Shown here piece after piece: positions 1 through 8,199 of a stretch of DNA of 18,311 bases. Below the pieces are notes generated by a model, which worked only from the letters and a program-made list of their open reading frames with translations, was not told the origin of the DNA and ran no database searches. Location of the stretch: the NCBI GenBank assembly GCA_017447325.1, contig JAFSNU010000141.1, positions 1 to 18,311 on the forward strand, read 5' to 3'. Position 1 is the stretch's first letter; every line of letters starts with the position of its first letter. Both the position numbers and the translations under genes were made by a program. Source of the DNA: Synergistaceae bacterium. Lineage in GTDB: Bacteria; Synergistota; Synergistia; Synergistales; Aminobacteriaceae.

Positions 1-574
1 CCAAGTGCCACGCTATGGCCTCGCCCTCTCTGTCAGGGTCGGACGCTAACAAAACTTCTTTCGCTCCGGCCGCAAGCTCTATTAACTCTTTCTTTAACTC
101 CGCCTTGCCCTGAACCAAAATATATTCCGGCGCAAAGTCATGCTCTATATCAATGGCCATTCTGCTCTTCGGCAAATCTCTAATATGTCCCTTGCTTGAC
201 CGCACTATATACTTGCTGCCTAATATTCCGCTTAAAGTTGTTGCCTTCGACGGCGACTCGACAATAATTAACGTCTTTCCCTCAGCCTTGCTGAAATTTT
301 TCGCCGCAGTCTTGCTTAAAGTTTTAGCCGCGCTTTTAGTCTCGCTTGATTCTTTAACTTTAGCTGCCGCTTTAGTCGTGCTTGCAGATTTTTTAGCCGG
401 AGCTTTAGCTTTGCTTGCAGTGCTTTGAGCTTTAGTTGTGCTTGCGCTTGCGGATTTCTTGGCTGAAGTTTTAGCCGTCTTGCTTAAAGTTTTAGCCGCA
501 GTCTTTGTCTTAACTGCGGCCTTGCTCTCTGTCTCTGTATTTAAATTTAATTCTGTCTTTGCTTTACGAGGCAT
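1..574 (-). CDS. topA: DNA topoisomerase I, N-terminal part (cut by window start)
   Basis: Type IA topoisomerase that relaxes negatively supercoiled DNA in the cytoplasm. I translated 191 residues from the ATG at 574. The TOPRIM domain begins near residue 99 with KTLIIVESPSKA, followed by SSKGHIRDLP and the acidic metal motif SDPDREGEAIAWHL near the window edge; these are hallmark TopA motifs. The active-site tyrosine and zinc fingers would lie beyond the window. An SD-like GGAG sits 11 bases before the ATG, inside the end of the upstream gene, which suggests translational coupling. Oddly, residues 1 to about 98 are a Lys/Ala/Ser/Thr-rich histone H1-like tail with the repeated element AAKTLSKTA. 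Family members with such basic tails usually carry them at the C-terminus. The family call is firm; the role of the tail is unknown. Confidence 0.93.
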   Translation of the reverse strand, partial: MPRKAKTELNLNTETESKAAVKTKTAAKTLSKTAKTSAKKSASASTTKAQSTASKAKAPAKKSASTTKAAAKVKESSETKSAAKTLSKTAAKNFSKAEGKTLIIVESPSKATTLSGILGSKYIVRSSKGHIRDLPKSRMAIDIEHDFAPEYILVQGKAELKKELIELAAGAKEVLLASDPDREGEAIAWHL

Positions 575-580
575 TTTAAT

Positions 581-1381
581 TTAATCTCCAGTAAAATCTA
601 AATCATTTCTGCCGCGCCGCGAATTATTATTATCGCCGCGCCACACCATTTGTTTTCTCTGAGCCGATGCTCTGCTCAAGGGCAGCTCCACCCAGCCCCA
701 AGGATTTACTAATATAAATCTCACAGTTATTCCCTGCTTCTCCAACGCTGTAATATGACCTGTGAAATGCGCCGCGTCGTCGAACACGAACGAGTCGCTC
801 AATATCCAAACCCGCTCGCATTTCTTCCGGTTAAAAACTCCGGCGTAGTCAATAGCAGTTCTTAATCCGCCGTCGGACTCCGGCGACAAAATATTTATTA
901 TCATTGCGTCCTTATTGCCGGCCGGCTTGTGAGTGTTAGGGATAACGTCAACGTTCTCGTCTATTGCGTCAATTCTCTCGAACAACGCCTCGAGGCTCTC
1001 CTCCATTTCCGAAGACTCCGACTCGTCGTTGCCGAACACGTGTTTTAAAAATTCCATAAACTCCTCGTCATGTTCAAAATCATTTTCGCCCGATTCGTCG
1101 TCATCATTTTCATTTTCATTTTCATCTTCATCTATATCAAAATCAAAATCTAAATCTAAATTTTCAGCTTCAGCTTCAGGCTTTAACTCCGGCTCGTCGT
1201 CAAGCGCGGACTCTTCCTCGATATTAACCGCAAGACCGCGCAGCCATTCTTGAATTGCGTCTATCGCTTCCAAAATATATTTTGGATACTCTATCTCAGA
1301 TATTGCGTCAAGAAAGCTGTTCACGGTCATATCTTCGTCGTTAAAATTAATAGAATTAATATTAAAATTATTTTCTTTCAT
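581..1381 (-). CDS. Highly acidic protein of unknown function upstream of topA
   Basis: I do not recognise this family. The protein (266 residues from the ATG at 1381) has a helical N-terminal part, then an acidic low-complexity stretch (roughly residues 75-125) made largely of Asp, Glu and Asn. The C-terminal part (about 155-245) is globular, with hydrophobic strands such as MIINILSPESDGG and ERVWILSDSFVFDD, and looks like an alpha/beta fold. A GTG at 1393 would add four residues, but the SD GGAGG (1395-1399) is only one base from it and 13 from the ATG, so I prefer the ATG. The stop is 6 bases before topA. This position often holds dprA in other bacteria, but I see no DprA motifs. The C-terminus is rich in Arg and Asn, unlike the acidic middle. 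Confidence 0.8.
   Translation of the reverse strand: MKENNFNINSINFNDEDMTVNSFLDAISEIEYPKYILEAIDAIQEWLRGLAVNIEEESALDDEPELKPEAEAENLDLDFDFDIDEDENENENDDDESGENDFEHDEEFMEFLKHVFGNDESESSEMEESLEALFERIDAIDENVDVIPNTHKPAGNKDAMIINILSPESDGGLRTAIDYAGVFNRKKCERVWILSDSFVFDDAAHFTGHITALEKQGITVRFILVNPWGWVELPLSRASAQRKQMVWRGDNNNSRRGRNDLDFTGD
1105..1176. repeat. In-frame hexanucleotide repeats in the acidic gene
   Basis: Three tandem CATTTT units (1105-1122), then two AAATCT units (1146-1157) and two CAGCTT units (1165-1176), all on the plus strand within the minus-strand coding region. On the coding strand they give Glu-Asn, Asp-Leu/Asp-Phe and Ala-Glu dipeptide repeats. A change of one unit would alter the protein by two residues without a frameshift, so this tract could vary in length between strains. 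Confidence 0.7.
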
Positions 1382-1427
1382 GCTCTGTCTCACACCTCCA
1401 AATTTAAAAATTAAAAAATTTTAAATT

Positions 1428-1991
1428 TTAAAATAATATTTTTGCCGCAAGAATGAGCGTGCCGATCACAGTCGTTATAACAGTATGCCTCTCGCTCTGC
1501 CACAAAATTTTTGCGTCAAAGTCTCCGCGTAAATCTTTAAGCTTAAAGCCAGAGCGCGGCGCGAACATTCCCGTCCTCAATTTATAATTTTCGTACTCAG
1601 CTCCAAACTTGTTAAGCAAAAAATTTTCTTCATACGGAATTATAATTAAAACATAAAGAATTATAAAGCCTAATATAAAAATTAACACAGCCCAAAGGCC
1701 GGCCATAACCGCCCAGCCCAGTCCGATTAAAAAATTTCCGAAGTATAACGGGTTGCGCATTAAAGCATAAGGCCCCCATGTCGCGAGCCTTAACGCCTTG
1801 ACCTGCTCGCCTCTGTAACGGCCTATACATCCCGCCGCCCAAAATCTCCAGAGCTGACCTAATACTACAAGCCATAAGCCGTTTAACAAAGAATTCACGC
1901 TCGGCTTCGCAACTATAAATATTATTACAAATAATAAAGTCCAAAGGCCGCCGCGCATTTTAAACACCCACGCATTAAATTTATCTTTCAT
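1428..1991 (-). CDS. Isoprenylcysteine carboxyl methyltransferase-family membrane protein
   Basis: Small integral membrane methyltransferase-like protein of the ICMT/PEMT superfamily (187 residues, within the usual size range). It has hydrophobic segments near residues 15-30, 36-53, 83-100 and 102-120. The C-terminal half has the family pattern: MRNPLYFGNFL at about 78-88, and PYEENFLLNKFGAEYENYKLRTG at about 119-141, which corresponds to the S-adenosylmethionine-binding RHPxYxG...EExxLxxxFGxxYxxY signature. The usual RHP is RNP here. Bacterial members are seldom characterised and their acceptor substrate is generally unknown, so I infer only methyl transfer at the membrane. An SD-like GAGG lies 6 bases before the ATG at 1991. 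It is 45 bases downstream of the flippase-like gene and 46 upstream of the acidic gene, on the same strand, so probably in one operon. Confidence 0.82.
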   Translation of the reverse strand: MKDKFNAWVFKMRGGLWTLLFVIIFIVAKPSVNSLLNGLWLVVLGQLWRFWAAGCIGRYRGEQVKALRLATWGPYALMRNPLYFGNFLIGLGWAVMAGLWAVLIFILGFIILYVLIIIPYEENFLLNKFGAEYENYKLRTGMFAPRSGFKLKDLRGDFDAKILWQSERHTVITTVIGTLILAAKILF

Positions 1992-2036
1992 TTTATACCT
2001 CGTTGTCCAACATCAGCGCTTATACACGCTATAAAA

Positions 2037-3101
2037 TTATTTATCATCTTTCAGACTCTCCTCTTCCGGCGACGCGCCCTTGTGCAAGTCTTCAGTCACG
2101 CCCCAGCCCAGCATCTTTATCACAACGACAACGCCCATAAATATTGAAGTGTAATCCGTAAAGAACCGGCAAATTACAGACATGACTCCGGCCATGTTCC
2201 AAGGCATGATAAGGCCGTAAAGCAGCGCGCCTCCGCCCTCGGCAACTCCGCTCGCGCCCGGCGTAGGCACAAAATATAAAACAAACATAAACACTGCTTG
2301 AATTGCGACAGTCTGAAAATAATTAAACGGCAGGCCAACAGCAGTCATTAAGATCGGCAAGACTGTAAATAAAGCGAGCAAGTGAAACACAGATAATATT
2401 ACTGCAATTATTAAATAAATTTTGCCGGAATTAAAAGCAAGCCTGAAGTTTGCGATATAATTTTCCATTTCACGGTCAAGCCATTTGAACGCGCCGATAA
2501 CTTTCCGCCATGACTTTAAAAATTTAAATTTTTTTAATAATAAAATAAAATATTTGCCGAACTTTTTAAATAAATCCGGCCTCGCGATCGTGAACGCAAC
2601 GAACAGCCAAGTCGCAATTATCACAGCAAAGACATAAAACACTAAGCCCTTTAAGAACGGACTGGCCTTTAAAATTTCAGGATCTAATAATAAGGCCGCC
2701 GGAACCGCGAGCGTTAAAATTAAAATCGTCAGCATCGTTCGAATTAAAGTTATCGCTATGCCTTTGCCGACTGGTATGCCGCGCTTGTATAAAACATAAA
2801 CTTGAAACGGCCCGCCGCCGCTCTGCATGGGCGTGACCGCGCTTCCAAAATAATTAAGCCATGTTAAAATAATTCCCAGCTTAAACGGCACGTGCTCTTC
2901 AGCAGCTTTTGCTAATGCGCAAAATCTTCCGGCGTCGCAGCACCACGCAAGAAACACAACGCCCAACGCGCCCAGTAACATTAACTTATTTGCGCCCAAA
3001 AATGAATTTAAAGTCTCCTGATCAACGCTCTTGGCTATGACTAACGCGTTCACGCCGAAAGCGAGCAGCACAAATATAATCAGACCTTTTCTGAGGGACA
3101 A
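2037..3101 (-). CDS. Flippase-like integral membrane protein (LPG synthase TM/UPF0104 family)
   Basis: A 354-residue multi-spanning membrane protein resembling the lysylphosphatidylglycerol synthase transmembrane (AglD2-like) family, which is associated with moving lipids or glycolipids across the membrane. The two family landmarks are present: TPMQSGGGPFQVYVLYKRG at about residues 90-108 and FVPTPGASGVAEGGG at about 277-291. Roughly eight hydrophobic segments surround them. The C-terminus is charged (EEESLKDDK), probably cytoplasmic. The start is TTG at 3101, supported by a strong SD GGAGG 7 bases upstream (around 3109-3113); no ATG or GTG in frame fits as well. It heads the leftward gene set towards topA. 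The substrate cannot be told from sequence. Confidence 0.85.
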   Translation of the reverse strand: MSLRKGLIIFVLLAFGVNALVIAKSVDQETLNSFLGANKLMLLGALGVVFLAWCCDAGRFCALAKAAEEHVPFKLGIILTWLNYFGSAVTPMQSGGGPFQVYVLYKRGIPVGKGIAITLIRTMLTILILTLAVPAALLLDPEILKASPFLKGLVFYVFAVIIATWLFVAFTIARPDLFKKFGKYFILLLKKFKFLKSWRKVIGAFKWLDREMENYIANFRLAFNSGKIYLIIAVILSVFHLLALFTVLPILMTAVGLPFNYFQTVAIQAVFMFVLYFVPTPGASGVAEGGGALLYGLIMPWNMAGVMSVICRFFTDYTSIFMGVVVVIKMLGWGVTEDLHKGASPEEESLKDDK

Positions 3102-3213
3102 ATTTATTCCTCCGTTAATAATAAATTAAATTAAATTTAAATTAATTTCAAATTATTTCATTTTACATTATAAATTAAAATAAATTAAAAATTTTTGAGC
3201 TGATAACTTGAAC

Positions 3214-3242
3214 ATGACGCGCGTAAATTTTTGATTTATTAT
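3214..3242 (+). promoter_or_regulatory. Possible sigma70 promoter for the exporter operon
   Basis: ATGACG (3214-3219) and TATTAT (3237-3242) are separated by 17 bases and match the -35/-10 consensus at 4/6 and 5/6. They lie 46 bases before the adaptor gene in the 186-base divergent spacer 3102-3287, which otherwise is nearly all A/T and shows no other clear structure. In such A/T-rich DNA chance matches to -10 are common, so this is tentative. Confidence 0.35.
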
Positions 3243-3287
3243 AAACTTAATTAAATTTATTTAATTTTTAATTATTAATTATTAATT

Positions 3288-3695
3288 ATGAGCAGAACTA
3301 TATTCAGGCAAAAGAATTTGGACAGGCTCGCCGCGCCCGATGACTTGAACGAGTATTTAAAAGTTGTGACGCTTTCGGACTGGGCTGTGCTGCTTGCAGT
3401 TTGTTTAGTTTTAATTGGCTTGTTTATATGGTGTCTTGTCGGAAATCTCGAGAGACGCATTGAGAGCGAGGCAAGGGTTAAAGACGGCGTTGCATATTTT
3501 TCAGCAAGCGAGGCTTTGACCAGCGGCCTTAGCGTTAAGATCGGCGACACTGAAAGTTTAGTCCGCGATGTCGGCAAAGATTTAGAGCAAAATAAATTTA
3601 TCGGCGCAGCTCTTGTGACGAACATGGCCGACGGAGTTTATAAGGCAAGCATTGTTGTCGAGCAAATCACTCCGTTAGACGCTTTGTTTAATTAA
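3288..3695 (+). CDS. Short HlyD-like adaptor of an NHLP/NHLM-type bacteriocin export system
   Basis: A 135-residue protein. The N-terminus (FRQKNLDRLAAPDDLNEYL, then VVTLSDWAVLL) matches what I know of the NHLM secretion protein family, whose members start with FRKxALERLSSPEQLDxLxxVT. One membrane helix spans about residues 33-52. The C-terminal end, DGVYKASIVVEQITPLDALFN, corresponds to the final beta strand of the family. The long coiled coil and lipoyl-type hairpin of full HlyD proteins are absent, so this is a reduced adaptor; I recall similar short versions in anaerobic Firmicutes but cannot verify this. It would link the ABC exporter to the extracytoplasmic side. There is no SD: the ATG follows a pure A/T leader. 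It is 42 bases before the peptidase-ABC gene, clearly the same operon. Confidence 0.75.
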   Translation: MSRTIFRQKNLDRLAAPDDLNEYLKVVTLSDWAVLLAVCLVLIGLFIWCLVGNLERRIESEARVKDGVAYFSASEALTSGLSVKIGDTESLVRDVGKDLEQNKFIGAALVTNMADGVYKASIVVEQITPLDALFN

Positions 3696-3737
3696 TTTAA
3701 AAATTTAAAATTTAAATTTAAAAATTAAAATTTAAAA

Positions 3738-5885
3738 ATGAATAAGAAAATTAAAAAAGTGCCGATGGTGATGCAGCTCGAGGCGTTGGAGTGCTGGGCT
3801 GCGTGCTTGACTATGATACTTGCGTATTACGGCAAATGGCTGCCGCTTGAGCAGGTGCGCAAAGATTCCGGCGTGTCGCGCAATGGCTTAAAGGCAATAA
3901 ATATTGTAAAGGCCGCAAAAAATTACGGGCTTGAAGCATCAGGCTATAAATTCGGCGACGATTACATGAACGCTGACTGGGAATTTCCCTGTATAATTCA
4001 CTGGAATTTTAATCATTTTGTAGTATTAACGGGATTTAAAAATAATTATGCTGTGATAAACGATCCGGCACGCGGAGTTGTTAAAGTTGCGCTTGAAGAA
4101 TTTGATAAATCTTTCACGGGAGTATGCTTGCAGTTAAGGCCCGGCGAAAATTTTAAGCCCGAGGGCAAGCCCAATAGCATATTTGAGTTCGCAAAGAAGA
4201 GATTAAAGGGCGCGTCCGGTGCTGTAATATTTATGGCTCTTGCTGCTGCTGTAAGCGCGGTGTTCGCGGCGGTAAATCCCTTGATGTCAAAAGTTTTTAT
4301 CGATAAAGTTTTAAATAATAGTTTAAATAATAATAATTTTATAATCGCGCTGTGTTTGCTTGGAGAGCTGCAGCTTGCGGCGTTATTCACGCAGTCACTT
4401 GCAGCTTTAAAGATTAACGCGAAGCTTGCCGTGACTGGCAGCGCAAATTATATGTGGCATGTCTTGAGGCTGCCGTTAGAATTTTTTAGCCAGCGAATGC
4501 CCGGCGAACTGCAGTTGAGACAAGAGGCGAACGCGTCGGTTGCATATACGCTTGTAAATATTTTTGCGCCGATCTTAATTAATGCTTTAATGACTGTAAT
4601 TTATTTAGTCTTGATGCTTAAATATAGTTTATGGCTGTCGATTATAGTTTTGCTTGCGGTGTTGATAAATATTTTTATCTCGCATATCGCGGCTGAAAAG
4701 CGCGTTAATGCTGCGAGAGCTGCGCTGATGAACGCAGGAAAATTTTATCAGACTACTATATCCGGCTTTCAGATGATCGAGACGATAAAGGCGACCGGAG
4801 CTGAAAACGGATTCTTTCAGAAATGGGCGGGCTATCAAGCGGCGTTTAATAACTCGACTGAAAATTTAATACGAGTTGCGGCGGGCTTGGGCAAATTGCC
4901 GGAGTTTATTGCTATGCTGTTAAATGCTTTAATAGTCGCGCTGGGCGTAATGTTTATCATGCAAAATAATTTTACGATTGGAATGTTATTAACTTTTCAG
5001 GGCTTGATGCTCGCGTTCATGCAGCCGGTGCAGATGATGATCGAGGCCGGCGAGACTTTGCATGAGATGCGGACTGACTCGGAACGCATTGAAGACGTCA
5101 TGGAATATCCGGTTGATAATTTATGCGCTGAGCATGAAGTTAATAATAATATAAATTATCAAAAACTTTCGGGCAATGTAGAATTAAAAAATATCACGTT
5201 CGGCTATGCGAGGCTTGAGGAGCCGTTGATTAAAAATTTCTCGTTTAAGATTAAGCAGGGAACGAGCGTCGCCTTTGTCGGAGCGAGCGTCTGCGGCAAG
5301 TCAACTTTATCAAAATTAATAAGCGGCCTTTACACGCCTTGGGACGGAGAAATATTATTTGATAATAAAAAAATTTCTGATATAGACCGAAGCGTGTTCA
5401 CCGGCTCGCTTGCAGTAGTGGATCAGGATATTATAATTTTTGAAGACACTATAGCGGCAAATATTAAAATGTGGGACGAGTCTATTGAGAATTTTGAAAT
5501 GATTTTAGCGGCTCGCGATGCGCAAATTCATGATGATATTGTCTTGCGCGAGGGCGGCTATAATTATAAGCTCACCGAGGGCGGCAGAAATTTATCCGGC
5601 GGTCAGAGGCAGCGTTTAGAGATCGCGAGAGTGTTGGCGCAAGACCCGTCTATTATAATTCTTGACGAAGCAACGAGCGCATTGGACGCAAAGACTGAGA
5701 GCGCGGTCGTGAACGCTATAAAAGCCCGGGGCATAACCTGCATTGTCATAGCTCACAGGCTTTCAACTATTCGGGACTGCGACGAAATTATAGTTATAAA
5801 TAAAGGCGAAGCTGCCGAGCGCGGAACTCATGACGAGTTAATGAAGCTTGACGGCTTATATAAAAAACTTGTTGTGAACGAGTAA
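3738..5885 (+). CDS. Peptidase-containing ABC transporter (NHLM bacteriocin system, C39 type)
   Basis: A 715-residue exporter that should cut the leader from a peptide precursor and export the core. Domain order: C39 cysteine peptidase (about 1-135), membrane domain (about 155-450, six expected helices), and ATPase (about 480-715). The peptidase shows Gln13 (oxyanion), Cys19 in ECWAACLTM, His93 in NHFVVL and Asp109 in NDPARG, a complete catalytic set. The ATPase has Walker A GASVCGKST (515-523), signature LSGGQ (619-623), Walker B ILDEATSALD with D643 and E644, and H-loop His673. In Walker A the usual Gly at the fourth position is Val518, while the key Gly, Lys and Ser remain, so activity is expected. 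No SD is visible; the leader is A/T only. The C39 peptidase implies a double-glycine-type cleavage site in a substrate that is not present here. Confidence 0.93.
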   Translation: MNKKIKKVPMVMQLEALECWAACLTMILAYYGKWLPLEQVRKDSGVSRNGLKAINIVKAAKNYGLEASGYKFGDDYMNADWEFPCIIHWNFNHFVVLTGFKNNYAVINDPARGVVKVALEEFDKSFTGVCLQLRPGENFKPEGKPNSIFEFAKKRLKGASGAVIFMALAAAVSAVFAAVNPLMSKVFIDKVLNNSLNNNNFIIALCLLGELQLAALFTQSLAALKINAKLAVTGSANYMWHVLRLPLEFFSQRMPGELQLRQEANASVAYTLVNIFAPILINALMTVIYLVLMLKYSLWLSIIVLLAVLINIFISHIAAEKRVNAARAALMNAGKFYQTTISGFQMIETIKATGAENGFFQKWAGYQAAFNNSTENLIRVAAGLGKLPEFIAMLLNALIVALGVMFIMQNNFTIGMLLTFQGLMLAFMQPVQMMIEAGETLHEMRTDSERIEDVMEYPVDNLCAEHEVNNNINYQKLSGNVELKNITFGYARLEEPLIKNFSFKIKQGTSVAFVGASVCGKSTLSKLISGLYTPWDGEILFDNKKISDIDRSVFTGSLAVVDQDIIIFEDTIAANIKMWDESIENFEMILAARDAQIHDDIVLREGGYNYKLTEGGRNLSGGQRQRLEIARVLAQDPSIIILDEATSALDAKTESAVVNAIKARGITCIVIAHRLSTIRDCDEIIVINKGEAAERGTHDELMKLDGLYKKLVVNE

Positions 5886-5921
5886 ATTATAAAATTTAAA
5901 AATTTAAAATTAAAAAATAAA

Positions 5922-8162
5922 ATGGGATACTTTGAAGAGCAGATAGAGCAGAGAAAAAATCACGACAACGAAGTTTTTCACGACGCGTTTATACGCATGG
6001 CCTCGGCAGTTTTAGACGGCAAGGCTGCGTCCGAGCTTGACGATAATTTAATTAGGACGCAGGAAGCAGTCGGCGAGATTTTAAAATTTTATCGAGTTAA
6101 GAAAATTAAAGAGCTGCCTGAAAATATAAAGGACGAGGACGAGGCTCTTGAATTTTTATTCAGGCCTTACGGCATAATGCGGCGTGAAATTAATTTAGTT
6201 GGAAACTGGTACAAGCATACGCTCGAGCCGATCTTAGCGTATATAGACGGCGCACCGGTTGCATTGCTGCCGTCGGGCTTGTCAGGAAATAAATACGCGT
6301 ATAAAGATAATTTTACTGGGAAATTAATAAAGATTAATAAAGCTAACGCGAATATATTTGAAGAACGTGCGGTTTGTTTTTATAAGCCGCTGCCCTTGCG
6401 CAAAATTAAAATAATTGATTTGTTAAATTACATGCGCGGCTGTTTCGAGATGCGCGATATATTCACGGCTGTTATAGCTTTAGGCAGCGTGACTTTATTA
6501 GGCGCGCCGATAACTCAGATAACCCGCGCGATGATTTCAAATTTAAATATTGATTTAGATATTTTATTAAGCTTATTATTTTTCATGATCTGCGCTGCAG
6601 GAGCCAAGACGCTTTTCTCGGCGGCAAGTTTATTATTAACTAATAAGATCGGCGCTAAAATTTCAATTCAGACAGAAGCGGCCGTGATGATGCGAGTGCT
6701 TGCCCTGCCGTCTGAATTTTTCAGAAAATATAATTCGGGAGACTTTGCGAAGCGCACGCAGTTAATTTCGCAAATATGCAGCGTTTTGTTAAATGTCGGC
6801 TTCACGGCAGTATTAAGCGCGTTCATGTCTTTATTTTATTTATTCCAGCTTGCTGACTTCGCCGAGCCGCTTGTTATGCCTGCTGTAATTATTATTTCAG
6901 CTTTAATTATTATGACTGTGATAACGGCAAATCTTCAGGCAAAACAGGCCGGGCAGGTATTAGAGCTTGCGGCGAAAGAGTCAGGCTTAAGTCTCTCGTT
7001 AATATCAGGCATACAGAAAATAAAGCTCGCCGGAGCGGAGAAGCGCGCGTTTGCGAAATGGGCTGAAATATTTTCGCAGCTTGCCGCTTTGTCTTATAAT
7101 CCGCCGTTATTGCTCAAGCTTAATAATCCTCAGGCGGCGGCCATAGCTCAGGGCAATAGAAATCGGCAAAATAATTTAAGCTCGGCTTTAGGATTTTTTA
7201 ACACGGCAATTACTTTAGCCGGAGTGATCTTGTTTTATTATATTGCCGCAAAAAATAATATTTCAGCTAATAATTATTTTGCGTTTAACACGGGCTGGGC
7301 GATGATTATCGCGTCGTTAAATATATTTAGTATTGCCGCGCTCCAGATAGTTCAAGCCGCGCCGATGCTTGACATGCTCGAGCCGATTTTAACGGCTGAG
7401 CCCGAGCTTGCTGATAACAAAAAAGTTTTGTCAAAACTTTCGGGCAATATAGAATTAAATAATGTCTCGTTCAGATACGCTGCGAACATGCCGTTAATTA
7501 TAAATAATTTGTCGCTTAAAATTAGGGCCGGCGAGTATGTCGCGATAGTTGGAGCGACGGGCTGCGGCAAGTCAACTTTAATGAGATTATTATTAGGCTT
7601 TGAGAAGCCGTCTGAGGGTGCGGTGTATTATGACGATAATGATATTAATTCTATTGACTTAAAATCTTTGCGCCGCATGATCGGAGTTGTCACGCAGGAC
7701 GGCGGATTATTTCAGGGCGATATATTTTCTAATATAATAATTTCAGCTCCGAAACTGACGCTTGACGACGCGTGGGCTGCCGCTGAGACTGCAGGAATAG
7801 CCGACGATATACGAGCAATGCCGATGGGAATGCACACGTTAATATCTGACGGCCAAGGCGGAATCTCCGGCGGACAAAGACAGCGCATCATGATCGCAAG
7901 AGCCATAGCTCCCAAGCCGAAAATTTTAATCTTTGACGAGGCGACAAGCGCGCTTGATAATATCACGCAGAAAAATATCAGCACGTCTTTGGCAAAGCTT
8001 AAATGCACTCGCATAGTCATAGCGCACAGACTTTCGACAGTTAAAGACTGCAGCAGAATTTTAGTGTTAGATCACGGCCGCATAGCTGAAGAGGGCGATT
8101 ATAATTCTTTAATTGCGAAGCAGGGATTATTTGCCGACTTAGTCGAGCGTCAGCAGATTTAA
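5922..8162 (+). CDS. Second NHLM-type bacteriocin ABC transporter (permease/ATPase)
   Basis: A 746-residue ABC exporter half. It has an N-terminal soluble domain (about 1-150) without C39 residues, which is characteristic of the second ABC protein of NHLM systems, a membrane domain (about 175-470), and a C-terminal ATPase. Motifs: Walker A GATGCGKST (544-552), Q-loop VVTQDGGLF, signature ISGGQRQR (from 648), Walker B LIFDEATSALD with D672 and E673, and H-loop His702. All catalytic residues are present. It probably forms a heterodimer with the preceding peptidase-ABC protein, as expected for the paired transporters of these cassettes. It starts 36 bases after its neighbour, with no SD in an A/T-only spacer. 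Confidence 0.92.
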   Translation: MGYFEEQIEQRKNHDNEVFHDAFIRMASAVLDGKAASELDDNLIRTQEAVGEILKFYRVKKIKELPENIKDEDEALEFLFRPYGIMRREINLVGNWYKHTLEPILAYIDGAPVALLPSGLSGNKYAYKDNFTGKLIKINKANANIFEERAVCFYKPLPLRKIKIIDLLNYMRGCFEMRDIFTAVIALGSVTLLGAPITQITRAMISNLNIDLDILLSLLFFMICAAGAKTLFSAASLLLTNKIGAKISIQTEAAVMMRVLALPSEFFRKYNSGDFAKRTQLISQICSVLLNVGFTAVLSAFMSLFYLFQLADFAEPLVMPAVIIISALIIMTVITANLQAKQAGQVLELAAKESGLSLSLISGIQKIKLAGAEKRAFAKWAEIFSQLAALSYNPPLLLKLNNPQAAAIAQGNRNRQNNLSSALGFFNTAITLAGVILFYYIAAKNNISANNYFAFNTGWAMIIASLNIFSIAALQIVQAAPMLDMLEPILTAEPELADNKKVLSKLSGNIELNNVSFRYAANMPLIINNLSLKIRAGEYVAIVGATGCGKSTLMRLLLGFEKPSEGAVYYDDNDINSIDLKSLRRMIGVVTQDGGLFQGDIFSNIIISAPKLTLDDAWAAAETAGIADDIRAMPMGMHTLISDGQGGISGGQRQRIMIARAIAPKPKILIFDEATSALDNITQKNISTSLAKLKCTRIVIAHRLSTVKDCSRILVLDHGRIAEEGDYNSLIAKQGLFADLVERQQI

Positions 8163-8199
8163 TTTAAATTTTAAAAAATTATAATTTATAATTTATAAA

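Noticed and set aside
153..428. Plus-strand ORF rich in Leu and Ala
   Set aside because: It is the reverse of the topA coding region (basic tail and TOPRIM start), which has clear family motifs.
933..1253. Plus-strand Ser-rich ORF
   Set aside because: It is the shadow of the Asp/Glu codon run on the other strand; the Ser richness comes from reversing GAT/GAA repeats.
3120..3287. Repeated AAATTTAAATT-type blocks in spacers as a regulatory repeat family
   Set aside because: They occur in almost every spacer and differ in detail; A/T bias explains them without a shared site.
3275..3625. Minus-strand ORF opposite the adaptor gene
   Set aside because: The plus-strand frame has family motifs and fits the operon; this one has no recognisable features.
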